NCBI GenBank assembly: GCA_945885345.1
Contig: CAMCYP010000020.1
Span: 1-59,964, forward strand
Direction: 5' to 3'
DNA: 59,964 nt
Origin: Bordetella parapertussis
GTDB taxonomy: Bacteria > Pseudomonadota > Gammaproteobacteria > Burkholderiales > SG8-41
Both the position numbers and the translations under genes were made by a program. Within the stretch, counting starts at the first letter, position 1, and each line of letters starts with the position of its first letter. Shown here in pieces: positions 18,815-29,006 of the stretch. Under the pieces are notes generated by a model, which did no database searches, was not told the origin of the DNA, and saw only the letters and a list, made by a program, of their open reading frames with translations.

Positions 18815-20209
18815 TCAGGCCCTGGACGGGGCTATTGGCGACTTCGCCAGTCCGGCGTTTTCCAGCACCCTGCCTGCACGCAGGCAGATATCTTCGCGCC
18901 ATGGTGCGGCAATCAGTTGTACGCCGATCGGCATGCCGCCCGACGTCCACAGCGGCGCGACAGCAACCGGCAATCCTATGAATGAAACCGGCTGCGTCAG
19001 CAAGCCGATGTTCGGGCGTACCGGCAGGGTTTCACCATTGAGTACCATGGTTTCCGCCCCGATCGGGGTTGCCGTGCAGGGTGTTGCCGGTGCCAGCAGC
19101 AGGTCGTAGCGTGAAAAAAGTTCACGCGCGGTTTCCTGGAACCAGTGGCGAAAGCGCTGGGCACGCATATACCAGCTGGCCGGCAGCATGGCGCCGGCCG
19201 TGAGCCGGTCGCGTGACAGTGGTTCAAAATCTTCCGGCCGTCTGCGTAATTCATCAGCATAAAACGCACCGCTTTCCGACGCAGTGATGATGAACGCCGC
19301 GGAGCGTGCACGATGCGCTTCCGGCAGCATCACGGTATCCGCGGCGCCCAGTGCCGCAGCGGCCTGTGCGACGGCTTGGCGGGCGTCGGCATCTGCCCAT
19401 TGTTCGAAATAACCGCCGAGTACACCGATGCGCAGGCCGCGGAGGCCGTCATCGAGCGAAGGCGCAACGGGTTCGACGCTGCGTCCGGCGCAGGCCGGAT
19501 CGCCGGCATCCGGCCCCTGCAGCGCGTCGTAGACCAGCGCGAGATCCCCGGTGTTGCGCGCCAGCGGACCGAGGTGATCGAGGCTGGGTACAAACGGATA
19601 TGATCCGCTGCGCGTGAGCCGGCCGAATGTCGGCTTCAATCCGAACACGCCGCAGAAGGAAGAGGGCACCCGGATCGAGCCGTTGGTGTCGGAGGCCAGC
19701 GAAAAATACGCAAACCCGGCGGCCACCGCGGCGCCGGAGCCGCCTGAAGATCCGCCTGCTACCCGCGTGCGATCACGCGGATTGCGGGTGATGCCGAAAT
19801 GGGTGTTTTCGGTGGTGAAGCCGTAGGCATAGGCATCCATGTTCAGCGCGCCGGTCAACACCGCGCCGGCGGCCCGCATGCGTTGCACCAGCGCCGCATC
19901 TTGTTGTGCCGGTGGATCTTCGATGCGGAGTTTTGCGCCGGCCAGTGTGGTCAGCCCCTGCAGATCAAACAGGTTCTTGACCGCGTAGGGCACACCGGCC
20001 AGCGGCGGCAGTTCACTGCCGCCTGTGCGCAGGGCATCGACAGCACGGGCCTCCGTCCGCGCCCGTTCGGCGAGTACGGCGGTGAAACTGTTGATGTCTG
20101 CGTCACCGGCCAGCGTGCGCGCGATGACGGCGTCGGTGATTTCCAGCGCGGAGGCCCGGCCGCTGCGTACCAATGCCACGCACTCCCGGGCGGAGTCGGG
20201 CGCGGTCAC
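18815..20209 (-). CDS. atzE: AtzE-family amidohydrolase (1-carboxybiuret hydrolase-like)
   Basis: Amidase-signature enzyme of 464 residues. The Ser-cisSer-Lys triad is intact: Lys78 (YAVKNLF), cis-Ser154 (GGSSGGSG) and Ser178 (TNGSIRVPS), with the 24-residue Ser-Ser spacing seen in AtzF and FAAH. AtzE works with AtzG and removes ammonia from 1-carboxybiuret in cyanurate/biuret breakdown. Related HpxY-type proteins act on oxalurate-like compounds. The start is GTG 20209, eight bases after the atzG stop. The frame is open to 20335, but that overlaps atzG. Exact substrate is inferred from the partner gene and neighbours. Confidence 0.82.
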   Translation of the reverse strand: MTAPDSARECVALVRSGRASALEITDAVIARTLAGDADINSFTAVLAERARTEARAVDALRTGGSELPPLAGVPYAVKNLFDLQGLTTLAGAKLRIEDPPAQQDAALVQRMRAAGAVLTGALNMDAYAYGFTTENTHFGITRNPRDRTRVAGGSSGGSGAAVAAGFAYFSLASDTNGSIRVPSSFCGVFGLKPTFGRLTRSGSYPFVPSLDHLGPLARNTGDLALVYDALQGPDAGDPACAGRSVEPVAPSLDDGLRGLRIGVLGGYFEQWADADARQAVAQAAAALGAADTVMLPEAHRARSAAFIITASESGAFYADELRRRPEDFEPLSRDRLTAGAMLPASWYMRAQRFRHWFQETARELFSRYDLLLAPATPCTATPIGAETMVLNGETLPVRPNIGLLTQPVSFIGLPVAVAPLWTSGGMPIGVQLIAAPWREDICLRAGRVLENAGLAKSPIAPSRA

Positions 20210-20216
20210 GGCGCAG

Positions 20217-20405
20217 TCACGGGAGAAACACCGGCGCCGGCTCGATTTCCGCCTCCAGCGGGAAATCCTCGAGCTGCTGCGCCATGACCCCGATGCGCTG
20301 CAACTGCAGGATAATTTCGGCGCGCCGGGCGGCATCCAGTTCGAAGCCGTTGAGCGCAGCCATATTGTCGACGTAAGCAGGCCAGTCCATCAATTGCGGG
20401 TTCAT
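20217..20405 (-). CDS. atzG: AtzG-like small subunit (DUF4089)
   Basis: 62-residue helical protein (MDWPAYVDNMAALNGFEL, then REIILQLQR-like AEIILQLQRIGVMAQQLEDF) matching the AtzG/HpxX family, small GatC-like partners that stabilise the AtzE amidase. It sits immediately upstream of atzE, as in known AtzEG pairs, and ends 7 bases before the atzE GTG. It is too small to be found by domain searches that ignore context, but the pairing is distinctive. Confidence 0.8.
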   Translation of the reverse strand: MNPQLMDWPAYVDNMAALNGFELDAARRAEIILQLQRIGVMAQQLEDFPLEAEIEPAPVFLP

Positions 20406-20454
20406 GTGTCGGATTGTAACGGGGCTGCGACGGCATGGAACAACATCGGGGGCA

Positions 20455-22035
20455 TCAATGCGCCGGCGCCCCCTGTATCGGTTCGGATGTGGCGGTTACC
20501 GCGGCCGTGGACTGTGATTTCGCACACCACAACAACACGACGGCCACCATCAGGTAGCTGAACGCGACCAGCGGTGTTTTGGCGATGCCGATGGCTTCGC
20601 TGTGCATGAAACCGAAGAACGTCAGCACGGCGCCGGCCGCGGCGAAAGCAGCGGCCTTGCGATAGGCGCGGTCGATGATGCACGCCGACACCGCGGCCAG
20701 GATCAGGCTGACCAGTATCGCGCCACTGCCGAGGATTTCGAGGCCGTGATACAGCACGCCGACCTGTCCCAGTTTGTCGAGTCCCACCGCCATCGCGTTA
20801 GTGCCGGCAGCGCCCAGCGCATTGTCGATCTGCAGTTTGCCCCAGGCCGCGACCTGCGGAATCAGCGACAGGATGACTGCGGGGGCGTGCTTGTGCGGGG
20901 TTTCCTGGAAGGCCTGCGCGCCGATCAGCATGCCGATGTAGAGCAGGATCGGGGAAATCGCGACCACCGGGATCAGTGCCATCATCAGTGCCAGGATTCC
21001 GAACCAGGACATGATCAGCACCATCACACCGGTGGCTGCGGAGTAACCGATGCGTCCACCGATGGCTTTCCAGCCGGGGTGTCCGATGTAGACGGCATTG
21101 ATGAACGGGTTGCCCAGCAGGCAACCGATCAGGCTGACTACGCCGTCGGCCGTCAGCACACGCGTGGTGGGGAAACTGTCGCCACCCGCAGCCGCGCTTT
21201 CGACGTTGTCCATGGCCTCGACCAGGTCGTAGATGCCAAAGGGAATGGCAGTGACCAGGATCACACCGAGAAATTCAAAACCGGAAAACACATGGCCGAT
21301 CGCCGGCACCGGGAAGGAAAAACCGAAGGTGGCGAAGGAAGCCCCCAGGTTGGCGACGCTCATGCCGCCGAAATTGAGGCCAACCGCGGTCGAACCCCAG
21401 GCGATGAGCGAGCCGACTGCGATGGCCACCAGGCCGGCCGGAATGCCCTTGAAATAACGCACGCCGCCGAACCAGCTGGCGAGCAGGATGGCGAAGCAGA
21501 CGATGCCGATCACCGGTGTCATGTACATTTCCAGCGCCGGCCGCATCGAGATGAAGGCGATGGACACGCCTGCCAGCGCGCCGAGCAGTGCCGCGCGTGG
21601 CGTGATCTTGCGGATGAATGGCGCGATGAAACCGCCGATCATCAGCACAAAACTCTGCACGAATACCCAGGTCAGCCCGGCTTCCCAGCCTTTGATCGGA
21701 TCGCCGGTCTTCAGTGCAATCGGCAGCATGATCACGAACACAACCACGAACATGTGCGGTACGCTGATGCCGGAAGGCAGCGCGCAGACATCCGTGCGCC
21801 CGGTGTCCCGCGCCAGTTTGTACGCCAGCCAGGCGTAATACAGTGTGCTCAGGAACAGCATCAGCCCGGTGGCGGGCAGGATGCGGCCAAAGATCAGCTC
21901 GTCGGGCATTTTCAGCACGTAGCGCAGCAATGCGGTCAGGGTCAGCATATTGACTAGGATGTTGGTGCCGAAGCCGAAAAAGGCGTTCCAGTCGCCGGGT
22001 ACCCAGAGGGCGGGCTTGTTTGCGGTCGCAGTCAT
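20455..22035 (-). CDS. NCS2-like (xanthine/uracil, AzgA-type) permease
   Basis: 526-residue inner-membrane protein with about 12-14 helices. Recognisable NCS2 features are the N-terminal FFGFGTNILVNMLTLTALLRYVL, the substrate-site region AIPFGIYDLVEAMDNVESA and GVVSLIGCLLGNPFINAVYIGHP. Family members move nucleobases or related heterocycles with protons. Position between a biuret-type hydrolase and AtzG/AtzE suggests uptake of a triazine, biuret or purine breakdown product. The substrate cannot be read from sequence. Confidence 0.85.
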   Translation of the reverse strand: MTATANKPALWVPGDWNAFFGFGTNILVNMLTLTALLRYVLKMPDELIFGRILPATGLMLFLSTLYYAWLAYKLARDTGRTDVCALPSGISVPHMFVVVFVIMLPIALKTGDPIKGWEAGLTWVFVQSFVLMIGGFIAPFIRKITPRAALLGALAGVSIAFISMRPALEMYMTPVIGIVCFAILLASWFGGVRYFKGIPAGLVAIAVGSLIAWGSTAVGLNFGGMSVANLGASFATFGFSFPVPAIGHVFSGFEFLGVILVTAIPFGIYDLVEAMDNVESAAAGGDSFPTTRVLTADGVVSLIGCLLGNPFINAVYIGHPGWKAIGGRIGYSAATGVMVLIMSWFGILALMMALIPVVAISPILLYIGMLIGAQAFQETPHKHAPAVILSLIPQVAAWGKLQIDNALGAAGTNAMAVGLDKLGQVGVLYHGLEILGSGAILVSLILAAVSACIIDRAYRKAAAFAAAGAVLTFFGFMHSEAIGIAKTPLVAFSYLMVAVVLLWCAKSQSTAAVTATSEPIQGAPAH

Positions 22036-22088
22036 GTTGTTCTCCCTGTTGTTTTTTCGGATGCCAGAATTTGTCGCCTGTCATGTGT

Positions 22089-22757
22089 TCAGCCGAGTGC
22101 GGCGAGTACCTTCGCAGAGTCCGAAACCCAGCCGAAAATTCCGCCCTGTGCCTTGACCATGCGCAGACCCACTTCATGAAACTCGGGGATATACGAGGCG
22201 CAGCAGTCGCCGGGCACGATGCAGCGGTAACCGCGATCGTTGCCTTCGCGCACCGTGGTATGCACACAGACCTCGGTGGTGACGCCGCACACGATCATGG
22301 TTTCGATGCCGCCGTGCTGCAGGATGGAATGCAGGTCGGTGGCGTAGAACGCGCCTTTGCCCGGCTTGTCGATCACCGGTTCGTCCGGCTGCGGATAAAG
22401 GGAAGGAACGATGTCGTGGCCGGGTTCGCCGCGAATCAGGATGCGGCCCATCGGACCGGGGGCACCGATGCGCAGGCTGGGAGCACCACGATTTACCTTC
22501 GCCGGCGGCGCGTCACTCATGTCGGGACGATGACCTTCGCGGGTATGGATCACCAGCATGCCGTGCCGGCGCGCGCCCGCGAGCAGTGCCTGACAGGGTT
22601 TGATCGCGGCGGCAAGCAGCGATACATCGTTGCCCAGCGATTCGCCAAACCCGCCCGGCTCGAGGAAGTCGCGCTGCATGTCGATGATGATGACGGCCGT
22701 GCGTGCGGGATCAACGGTGATCGGTTCCGGCTCGGCAGCAATGGTCACGGTGGTCAT
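22089..22757 (-). CDS. biuH: Isochorismatase-family cysteine hydrolase, biuret amidohydrolase-like
   Basis: 222-residue cysteine hydrolase. The family triad is visible: Asp26 (IIIDMQRDF), Lys131 (VIDKPGKGAFY) and Cys164 (GVTTEVCVHTT). The spacing from Asp to Lys to Cys (105, 33) is close to that in BiuH enzymes that cut biuret to allophanate and ammonia. The adjacent permease, atzG and atzE support a role in biuret-type nitrogen release. Related enzymes (ureidoacrylate or N-carbamoylsarcosine amidases) share the same triad, so the substrate remains tentative. It is the first gene of its unit. Confidence 0.7.
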   Translation of the reverse strand: MTTVTIAAEPEPITVDPARTAVIIIDMQRDFLEPGGFGESLGNDVSLLAAAIKPCQALLAGARRHGMLVIHTREGHRPDMSDAPPAKVNRGAPSLRIGAPGPMGRILIRGEPGHDIVPSLYPQPDEPVIDKPGKGAFYATDLHSILQHGGIETMIVCGVTTEVCVHTTVREGNDRGYRCIVPGDCCASYIPEFHEVGLRMVKAQGGIFGWVSDSAKVLAALG

Positions 22758-22855
22758 TACAGCGTCCGTTTCGCGGCATGTGTTTTGTCGCAGCCTTAGT
22801 GCACTGCGATCGAAACGTAAAAACGCAAGAATCAGACCATCTGCCCGGCAGATTT

Positions 22856-22880
22856 AAAATATTTTTAAAACAATGACTTG
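22856..22880 (+). repeat. AT-rich intergenic repeat, weak copy D
   Basis: AAAATATTTTTAAAACAATG shares the core AAAACAATG and flanking AT pattern with the copies at 773 and 30814, but is the most divergent member. It lies in the 200-base space between biuH and the EamA gene, which otherwise shows no gene. Confidence 0.25.
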
Positions 22881-22956
22881 TATAAAAATCCGGATGTGTG
22901 GCCAATCAAGGCCTGTGCACAGGCAAGGGCTGCCTGCACGATGGTGGTGCGGTGTA

Positions 22957-23880
22957 TTACCGCGGCGCGGCGGTCTGCGGTTTCAGCGTGATGATCAACA
23001 CGCCGGCGAGCACCAGCGTTGCGCCGGCGAGTTGCACTGATGTCATGGCTTCGCCGAGAAACAACCAAGCGAAAGTCATGGTGGCCAGGGGGCCGACACA
23101 ACCGACCAGTGATACCTGGTTGGCGCCGATGCGCTTCAGGCCCTCGGCCATCAGCCACAGCGGCAATACCGTGGCGAAGACCGCGAGCACGGCGACCAGA
23201 ACATAGACTTCATGTGCGACGACCAGCGCCTGCAGCGGGCGGAGGGCGAGGAAGTGCGCGATGACAAAACCGGTGGCGATCAGCGAGGCGTAGGCTGAAA
23301 AACGCATGGAACCGAATTTGTGCACCAGTCTGCTGCCGGCGACCAGGTAGCTTGCATAAGTGACAGCACTGCCGAAGACCAGCGTCGCGCCGAGGATGGT
23401 CAGGTCCAGCCGGTCGCCCAGTTGCGCTTCGGCGCTGAACACCAGCGCGATGCCGGCATAGGACAGGCCCAGCGACAGCAATTGCCGCCCGCGCAGTGGC
23501 TGTTTCAGAAAAATCGCCGACATCAGCAGTACCAGAGTCGGGTACAAATAGAGGATCAGCCGGCCGAAACCCGCCGAGATGTACTGCAGGCCGGCGAGGT
23601 CAAGAAAACTGCCGAGGTAATAACCGAGGAAACCGAGCACGATGATGCCGGCAATTTCACGCCGGGTGAATGCCACGGCTGGGCGTCCCGCCCACCACGC
23701 CATGAGCAGAAATAACGGCGCGGCAAACAACATGCGCAGCGCGAGCAGTGTGGTGGTGTCGACACCGTACTGGTAGGCGGCCTTGACCAGCACCGGTTTG
23801 GCGGAAAAAGCGACCGAGCCTGCAAGGGCACAGGCGATGCCGATCCAGGCATCGCCCCGAGGTTGTTGCGGATCCGACAC
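22957..23880 (-). CDS. DMT/EamA-family transporter
   Basis: 307-residue inner-membrane protein with ten helices formed by two EamA repeats (about residues 12-145 and 160-300). Examples are GIACALAGSVAFSAKPVLVKAA and LVGCVGPLATMTFAWLFLGEAMT, the typical Pro/Glu-containing helix 9 motif. Family members export amino acids or metabolites. The substrate is unknown. The GTG start at 23880 overlaps the stop of the upstream HerA-like ATPase by one base, so they form an operon. Confidence 0.85.
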   Translation of the reverse strand: MSDPQQPRGDAWIGIACALAGSVAFSAKPVLVKAAYQYGVDTTTLLALRMLFAAPLFLLMAWWAGRPAVAFTRREIAGIIVLGFLGYYLGSFLDLAGLQYISAGFGRLILYLYPTLVLLMSAIFLKQPLRGRQLLSLGLSYAGIALVFSAEAQLGDRLDLTILGATLVFGSAVTYASYLVAGSRLVHKFGSMRFSAYASLIATGFVIAHFLALRPLQALVVAHEVYVLVAVLAVFATVLPLWLMAEGLKRIGANQVSLVGCVGPLATMTFAWLFLGEAMTSVQLAGATLVLAGVLIITLKPQTAAPR

Positions 23881-25391
23881 TAGCGGCGACGCCCCCCGCC
23901 GAGTATGGATCCCAGCACGCCGCGGATGATTTCACGGCCGACCTGTGAACCGATGGCGCGGGCCGCGCTTTTGGTCGCCAGTTCGATCGCGCCTTCACGC
24001 CTCCCGCCGCGTGGACCGGTGGAGCCGCCGAGCAGTCCGCCCAGCGCACCGAGCAATCCGCCGCCCGAGTCACCCTGTGGCGCGACAGCGCCGGGTTTCG
24101 CCGCCGCTTGCTGTTCCTGTACGCGCTGTGTCAGTTTTTCGTAGGCGGATTCGCGATCCTCGACTTTGTCATAGGTGCCGGCAAGCAGCGAAGCCTTGAT
24201 GGTGGCGGCGCGTTCTTCAGACGTCACTGCGCCGAGGCGGCTGCCCGGCGGCAGCACGAATGCGCGTTCGACGATGCACGGCCGGCCTTTCTCATCGAGA
24301 AATGACACCAGTGCCTCGCCGACACCGAGTTCGGTGATCGCTGCTTCGACGTCGAGTTTCGGATTGACACGCAGCGTGGTCGCCGCACTCTTGACGGCTT
24401 TCTGGTCGCGCGGCGTGAAGGCGCGCAAGGCATGCTGCACACGGTTGCCGAGCTGGCCGAGCACGGTATCGGGAATGTCCAGCGGATTCTGCGTGACGAA
24501 ATAAACACCGACGCCCTTGGAGCGGATCAGCCGCACCACCTGTTCGATTTTTTCGAGCAGGGCGGGTGGCGCATCGCTGAACAGCAGGTGCGCTTCGTCG
24601 AAGAAAAACACCAGCTTCGGTTTTTCCGGGTCACCGACCTCGGGCAATTGCTCGAACAGTTCGGACAGCAGCCACAGTAAGAATGTCCCGTAGAGCTTGG
24701 GCGAATTCATCAGCTTGTCGGCGGCGAGGATATTGATGACGCCGCGGCCCTTGCCGTCGGTCTGCATCAGGTCCTGGATGTTCAGCGCCGGCTCGGCAAA
24801 GAATTTGTCACCACCCTGCTGCTCGATTTCAAGCAGGCCACGCTGGATCGCGCCGATCGACGCTGCCGAGACGTTGCCGTACTGGGTGGTGAAGTTTTTT
24901 GCGTTTTCACCGACATGCTGCAGCATCGCACGCAGGTCTTTCAGGTCGAGCAGCAGCAGACCGTTGTCGTCGGCGATCTTGAACACCAGTGTCAGTACAC
25001 CCTGCTGGGTGTCGTTCAGGTTGAGCAGTCGCGCCAGCAGCAGCGGACCCATTTCGGAAATGGTCGCGCGCACCGGATGGCCCTGGGCACCGAAGGCATC
25101 CCAGAACACCACCGGGCAGGATTCATAGGCAAAATCTTCGATATCCAGTTGTTTGATGCGTTCTTCGATTTTTGGTTTGGGGTCGCCTTTTTGCGACAAA
25201 CCGGCCAGGTCGCCTTTGACATCGGCCATGAACACCGGCACGCCGATTTTTGAGAAGCCTTCGGCAATGCGCTGCAGGGTGACGGTCTTGCCGGTGCCGG
25301 TGGCGCCGGCGATCAGCCCGTGACGGTTGGCGAGGCCGGGAAGCAGGAACAGGTCCTGTGCGGATTTGGCGACGAGCAGGGGTGCGACCAT
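23880..25391 (-). CDS. HerA-like ATPase (DUF853 / YjgR family)
   Basis: 503-residue P-loop ATPase of the FtsK/HerA clan. It has Walker [11 protein letters not shown] (near residue 30), Walker [13 protein letters not shown] and the sensor segment [21 protein letters not shown]. The C-terminus is low-complexity ([15 protein letters not shown]) and ends in a basic GGGRRR tail. The family is widespread and poorly characterised. It lacks the N-terminal HAS barrel of true HerA. It is divergent from yebC, with a 95-base shared upstream region. Confidence 0.88.
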   Translation of the reverse strand: MVAPLLVAKSAQDLFLLPGLANRHGLIAGATGTGKTVTLQRIAEGFSKIGVPVFMADVKGDLAGLSQKGDPKPKIEERIKQLDIEDFAYESCPVVFWDAFGAQGHPVRATISEMGPLLLARLLNLNDTQQGVLTLVFKIADDNGLLLLDLKDLRAMLQHVGENAKNFTTQYGNVSAASIGAIQRGLLEIEQQGGDKFFAEPALNIQDLMQTDGKGRGVINILAADKLMNSPKLYGTFLLWLLSELFEQLPEVGDPEKPKLVFFFDEAHLLFSDAPPALLEKIEQVVRLIRSKGVGVYFVTQNPLDIPDTVLGQLGNRVQHALRAFTPRDQKAVKSAATTLRVNPKLDVEAAITELGVGEALVSFLDEKGRPCIVERAFVLPPGSRLGAVTSEERAATIKASLLAGTYDKVEDRESAYEKLTQRVQEQQAAAKPGAVAPQGDSGGGLLGALGGLLGGSTGPRGGRREGAIELATKSAARAIGSQVGREIIRGVLGSILGGGRRR

Positions 25392-25486
25392 GGCGGATTC
25401 TGGATTTCGCTATGATAAAATTTCAACAATTCTAACGGGTTACCAGGGCTTCAAAACAGAGTTTCAGAAGGAGCTGCAGAAAATCC

Positions 25487-26218
25487 ATGGCCGGACATTC
25501 GAAGTGGGCGAACATCCAGCACCGCAAGGGGCGGCAGGATGCCAAGCGGGGCAAGATATTCACACGCCTGATCAAGGAGATTACCGTTGCCGCGCGCCTG
25601 GGCGGCGGGGATGCAGGCACCAACCCGCGGCTGCGGCTGGCGATGGACAAGGCCTATGACAACAATATGCCGAAGGACAACGTCGAGCGCGCGATCAAAC
25701 GCGGCAGCGGCGAACTGGAAGGCGTGAATTACGAGGAAATCCGCTACGAGGGTTACGGCATCGCCGGCGCTGCAGTAATGGTCGATTGCATGACCGACAA
25801 CCGTACCCGCACCGTGGCCGATGTGCGCCATGCCTTCACCAAGTACGGCGGCAATCTCGGTACCGACGGATCGGTGGCCTTTCTGTTCAAACACTGCGGG
25901 CAGATGGTATTTGCGCCGGGCACCGACGAAGCCAAACTGATGGATGCGGCGATTGATGCCGGCGCCGAAGACGTGGAAACGCACGAGGACGGCAGCATTG
26001 AGGTCATTACCGGGCCCGCCGAGTTTTCCGCGGTACGCGCTGCACTGGTCAAGGCCGGCTTTAAACCGGAACTGGCCGAAGTGACGATGAAACCTTCAAC
26101 CGAAAATGCGTTGACGGGTGACGATGCCGTGCGCATGCAAAAACTCCTGGACGCCCTCGAGGCCGTTGACGACGTGCAGGAGGTGTACACCACCGCAGTC
26201 CTCGACGAGCCCGCTTGA
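25487..26218 (+). CDS. yebC: YebC/PmpR-family regulatory protein
   Basis: 243-residue YebC-family protein beginning [23 protein letters not shown], the invariant N-terminus, with the full three-domain layout. Members bind DNA or act on ribosomes during difficult peptide synthesis, and in many genomes sit just upstream of ruvC, as here. The stop overlaps the ruvC TTG start (TTGA), indicating coupling. An AT-rich stretch with TATGATAAAAT around 25411 may be the promoter, though no good -35 is seen. Confidence 0.95.
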   Translation: MAGHSKWANIQHRKGRQDAKRGKIFTRLIKEITVAARLGGGDAGTNPRLRLAMDKAYDNNMPKDNVERAIKRGSGELEGVNYEEIRYEGYGIAGAAVMVDCMTDNRTRTVADVRHAFTKYGGNLGTDGSVAFLFKHCGQMVFAPGTDEAKLMDAAIDAGAEDVETHEDGSIEVITGPAEFSAVRAALVKAGFKPELAEVTMKPSTENALTGDDAVRMQKLLDALEAVDDVQEVYTTAVLDEPA

Positions 26219-26751
26219 GCGCGGCAACCTCCACGCTTCGTATTCTCGGCATCGACCCCGGGCTGCGCGTCACCGGCTTCGGCGTCATCGAACAGACCGG
26301 CCAGCAGCTCGTCTATATCACCAGCGGCTGCATCCGCAGCGGCGAGGGCGAACTGCCGCAGCGCATCAAGGTCCTGCTCGAAGGTTTGCAGGAAGTCATT
26401 GCCAGTACCCGCCCGCAGTGCGTCGCCATCGAGCAGGTGTTCGTCAACATCAATCCGCAATCAACACTTTTACTCGGCCAGGCCCGCGGTGCGGCGATCT
26501 GCGCTGCGGTGGCCAGCGCATTGCCGGTGGCCGAGTACACCGCGCTGCAGGTCAAGCAGGCAGTGGTCGGCGCCGGCAAGGCGAAAAAAGAGCAGGTGCA
26601 GGCCATGGTGCGGCGCCTGCTGAAACTGGCCGGTGATCCCAGCCCAGATGCCGCGGATGCACTGGCCTGCGCGATCTGCCATGCGCATGGCGGGCAGGGT
26701 TATGGCGGCGTCGGTGTGGGCCGGCGACGGCGCGCGGGGCGGCTGCGATGA
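26215..26751 (+). CDS. ruvC: Holliday junction endonuclease RuvC
   Basis: 178-residue resolvase that cuts Holliday junctions with RuvAB. Acidic active-site residues are visible: Asp14 in ILGIDPGL, Glu in CVAIEQVFV and the paired Asp in [14 protein letters not shown]. The start is TTG 26215, overlapping the yebC stop. It is followed by a four-base overlap with a glycosyltransferase gene rather than ruvA, which is unusual. The C-terminus is basic ([10 protein letters not shown]). Confidence 0.95.
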   Translation: MSAATSTLRILGIDPGLRVTGFGVIEQTGQQLVYITSGCIRSGEGELPQRIKVLLEGLQEVIASTRPQCVAIEQVFVNINPQSTLLLGQARGAAICAAVASALPVAEYTALQVKQAVVGAGKAKKEQVQAMVRRLLKLAGDPSPDAADALACAICHAHGGQGYGGVGVGRRRRAGRLR

Positions 26752-27947
26752 GCCGCATCCTGCTGGCGTGGGAATTGGGCACCGGGTTCGGGCACCTTGC
26801 GCATTTTCTCAGCCTCGCCCCCCGCCTGCTGGAGCGCGGACATACCCTGCATGTCGCTGCGCGCGAAATTGTCGGTGCGCACAAGGCGGTCGGCGACCTG
26901 CCAATCACCGTGCATCAGGCGCCACTGTGTCTGAATACCTATTCGGGCCTGCAGGAGCCACCACTGAATTTTTCCGAGATCCTGATGCGCTACGGCTACC
27001 TGGATCCGCCGATGCTGCGCGCGATGATCGGCTCATGGCGTGCCTTGCTGGATGCGACGCGTACGGAACTGCTGATCGCCGACCATGCGCCGACGGCGCT
27101 GATCGCGGCGCGTCTTGCCGGGATTCCGACAGCCGTCATTGGCAGTCCGTTTGCCGTGCCGCCGAATATTCATCCGACACCGAATATGCGGCAATGGATA
27201 CAGGTTCCGGTGCAACGACTGACCGACAGCGATGCGCGGGTGCTTGGCGTGGTGAATGCATCATTGCCGGCCGGAGCGGTGCCGATTACGGCGATCCACG
27301 AGATTTTTTCCGGCGCGGCACAGTTTTTTCTCGGGATTCCCGAGACGGATCCTTACGGATCGCGGGATACCGCGATCTACCTCGGGCCGAACGGGCACAG
27401 TACAGGCACTGCGATGCCGGCATGGCCTGAAAGCACGGGCAAGCGGATTCTGGTTTATCTGCATGGGAATTATCGGCATGTCGAGGCCGGCATGCGCGCG
27501 CTGGCAGCCGGTGGCGCCAGTGTCATTGCCCATGTGTCGGGCGCTGATCAGGGACTCCTGCATCTGATGTCGACGCTGGGAGTGCATGCTTCCCGCGAAC
27601 CCGTCGACATGGTCCGCCTGCTGCCGCAAGCGGACCTTTGCGTGACTCATGGTCCGGGTGCGGCATTCGCTGCGCTGCAGGCGGGCGTGCCGGTATTAAT
27701 GCTGCCAAAACAGCTCGAAAACTTCCTGTTTGCGCGGGCTTTGCGGCGCATCGGGGTTGGCGCCCTGATAGACCCGGAACAGGACAACCCCGATTTCGCC
27801 GGTGCGCTGGCAGAGATGCTCTCGAACAGCCGGTATTCCGCTGGCGCGCGTGCTTTTGCCGAGCGATACCGGGGTAATGCTGTTGATGCAATGGCAGAAC
27901 GGGCTATTGCCCGCATCGAGGCCCGTTGTGCGGTACCGGTGGCATGA
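26748..27947 (+). CDS. GT-B glycosyltransferase-like protein (UGT/GT28 type)
   Basis: 399-residue protein of two Rossmann-like halves. The N-terminal half begins [29 protein letters not shown], an acceptor-domain pattern. The C-terminal half has [22 protein letters not shown] and [11 protein letters not shown], equivalent to the nucleotide-sugar binding signature (HGG, GVP, P-DQ) of UDP-glycosyltransferases. Donor and acceptor are unknown. It overlaps ruvC by four bases (ATGA) and is followed by a shortened copy of itself, both wedged between ruvC and ruvA. Translation coupling with recombination genes is probably incidental. Confidence 0.78.
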   Translation: MSRILLAWELGTGFGHLAHFLSLAPRLLERGHTLHVAAREIVGAHKAVGDLPITVHQAPLCLNTYSGLQEPPLNFSEILMRYGYLDPPMLRAMIGSWRALLDATRTELLIADHAPTALIAARLAGIPTAVIGSPFAVPPNIHPTPNMRQWIQVPVQRLTDSDARVLGVVNASLPAGAVPITAIHEIFSGAAQFFLGIPETDPYGSRDTAIYLGPNGHSTGTAMPAWPESTGKRILVYLHGNYRHVEAGMRALAAGGASVIAHVSGADQGLLHLMSTLGVHASREPVDMVRLLPQADLCVTHGPGAAFAALQAGVPVLMLPKQLENFLFARALRRIGVGALIDPEQDNPDFAGALAEMLSNSRYSAGARAFAERYRGNAVDAMAERAIARIEARCAVPVA

Positions 27948-28387
27948 GCTGTAACCTGCTTGCCCGGAAACTGGGTATGGGTTTTGGCCATCTCGGGCCT
28001 TTTCTAGGACGCCTGCCGCGCCTGCTGGAACGTGGCCACACCCTGCATGTCGCGGCCCGCGAAATTTCCGGTGCGGCACAGGCGTTGACCAATCTGCCGG
28101 TGACTCTGTACCAGGCGCCATCATGCATGAACGCCTGTGGCGGTCTGCAGGACCCGCCGCCGAACTGCGCCGAAATCCTCATGCGTTACGGTTACCTGGG
28201 GCCGACAATGCTGCGCGGCATGATGGCGGCATGGAATTCGCTGATCAGGCTCGCTGATGATGCGTTCCGTCGCAATGCAGCCGCGCTTGCGCAGCGTCAT
28301 GCCGAGGCTGGTGTTGGTACAATGGCTGGCCGGGCGGTTGCCCGCATCGAAATGTTAGCTTCACAGGGAGCCGGACCCAGCTCATGA
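27944..28387 (+). CDS. Internally deleted tandem duplicate of the upstream glycosyltransferase
   Basis: 147-residue product. The first roughly 105 residues align with the start of the 26748 gene ([34 protein letters not shown] against [34 protein letters not shown], and EILMRYGYL in both). It then jumps to the equivalent of the last 30 residues ([11 protein letters not shown] against [11 protein letters not shown]). About 250 central residues, including the sugar-nucleotide site, are lost, so it cannot be an active transferase. The frame is intact and couples by ATGA overlaps to both neighbours. It may persist only to keep ruvA translation coupled. Confidence 0.75.
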   Translation: MSCNLLARKLGMGFGHLGPFLGRLPRLLERGHTLHVAAREISGAAQALTNLPVTLYQAPSCMNACGGLQDPPPNCAEILMRYGYLGPTMLRGMMAAWNSLIRLADDAFRRNAAALAQRHAEAGVGTMAGRAVARIEMLASQGAGPSS

Positions 28388-28965
28388 TCGGCCGCGTATC
28401 AGGACGTTTGCTGACCAAACAGCCGCCGCAGATCACGGTGGACGTGAACGGTATCGGTTATGAAATCGACGTGCCGATGAGCACCCTGTACCAGTTGCCG
28501 GCGACCGGCGCCGAGGTGACGCTGTATACCCAGTTGATCGTGCGCGAGGACGCGCACCTGCTCTACGGCTTTGCCACCGAAGCCGAACGTGCGCTGTTCC
28601 GGCAACTGATCAGGATCTCCGGCATCGGTGCGCGCACGGCATTGTCGGTGCTGTCGGGCCTGTCGGTGGCCGAGTTGCGCGAAGCGGTGCGCGGACAGGA
28701 CATTGCGCGCATGACCAAAATCCCCGGCATCGGCAAGAAAACCGCGGAACGCCTGCTGCTCGAGTTGCGCGACCGCCTCGATTTCAAAGCCGGGGATTCG
28801 TCCGCAGGCGGTGTTGCCGCGCCGGGCACCGGCGACATCGTCAACGCGCTGAGCGCGCTTGGCTACAATGACCGTGAAGTAAACTGGGCGGTGGATAAGC
28901 TACCGGCTGGATTATCGGTGACCGAGGGCATACGCCAGGCCCTGAAGCTGCTGTCGAAATCATAG
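28384..28965 (+). CDS. ruvA: Holliday junction branch migration protein RuvA
   Basis: 193-residue DNA-binding subunit that tetramerises on Holliday junctions and loads RuvB. N-terminal OB fold [17 protein letters not shown], two helix-hairpin-helix motifs ([17 protein letters not shown] and [16 protein letters not shown]), and a C-terminal RuvB-binding domain ([13 protein letters not shown]). The ATG overlaps the preceding stop by four bases. Confidence 0.97.
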   Translation: MIGRVSGRLLTKQPPQITVDVNGIGYEIDVPMSTLYQLPATGAEVTLYTQLIVREDAHLLYGFATEAERALFRQLIRISGIGARTALSVLSGLSVAELREAVRGQDIARMTKIPGIGKKTAERLLLELRDRLDFKAGDSSAGGVAAPGTGDIVNALSALGYNDREVNWAVDKLPAGLSVTEGIRQALKLLSKS

Positions 28966-29006
28966 AACATCAGTCGTAGAGCGCCAGTCACAAGAGCATC
29001 AAACAC

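Noticed and set aside
20602..21957. 451-codon plus-strand ORF opposite the NCS2-like permease
   Set aside because: It is extremely rich in His, Gln and Asp, the expected antisense image of a membrane protein gene, and has no ribosome site.
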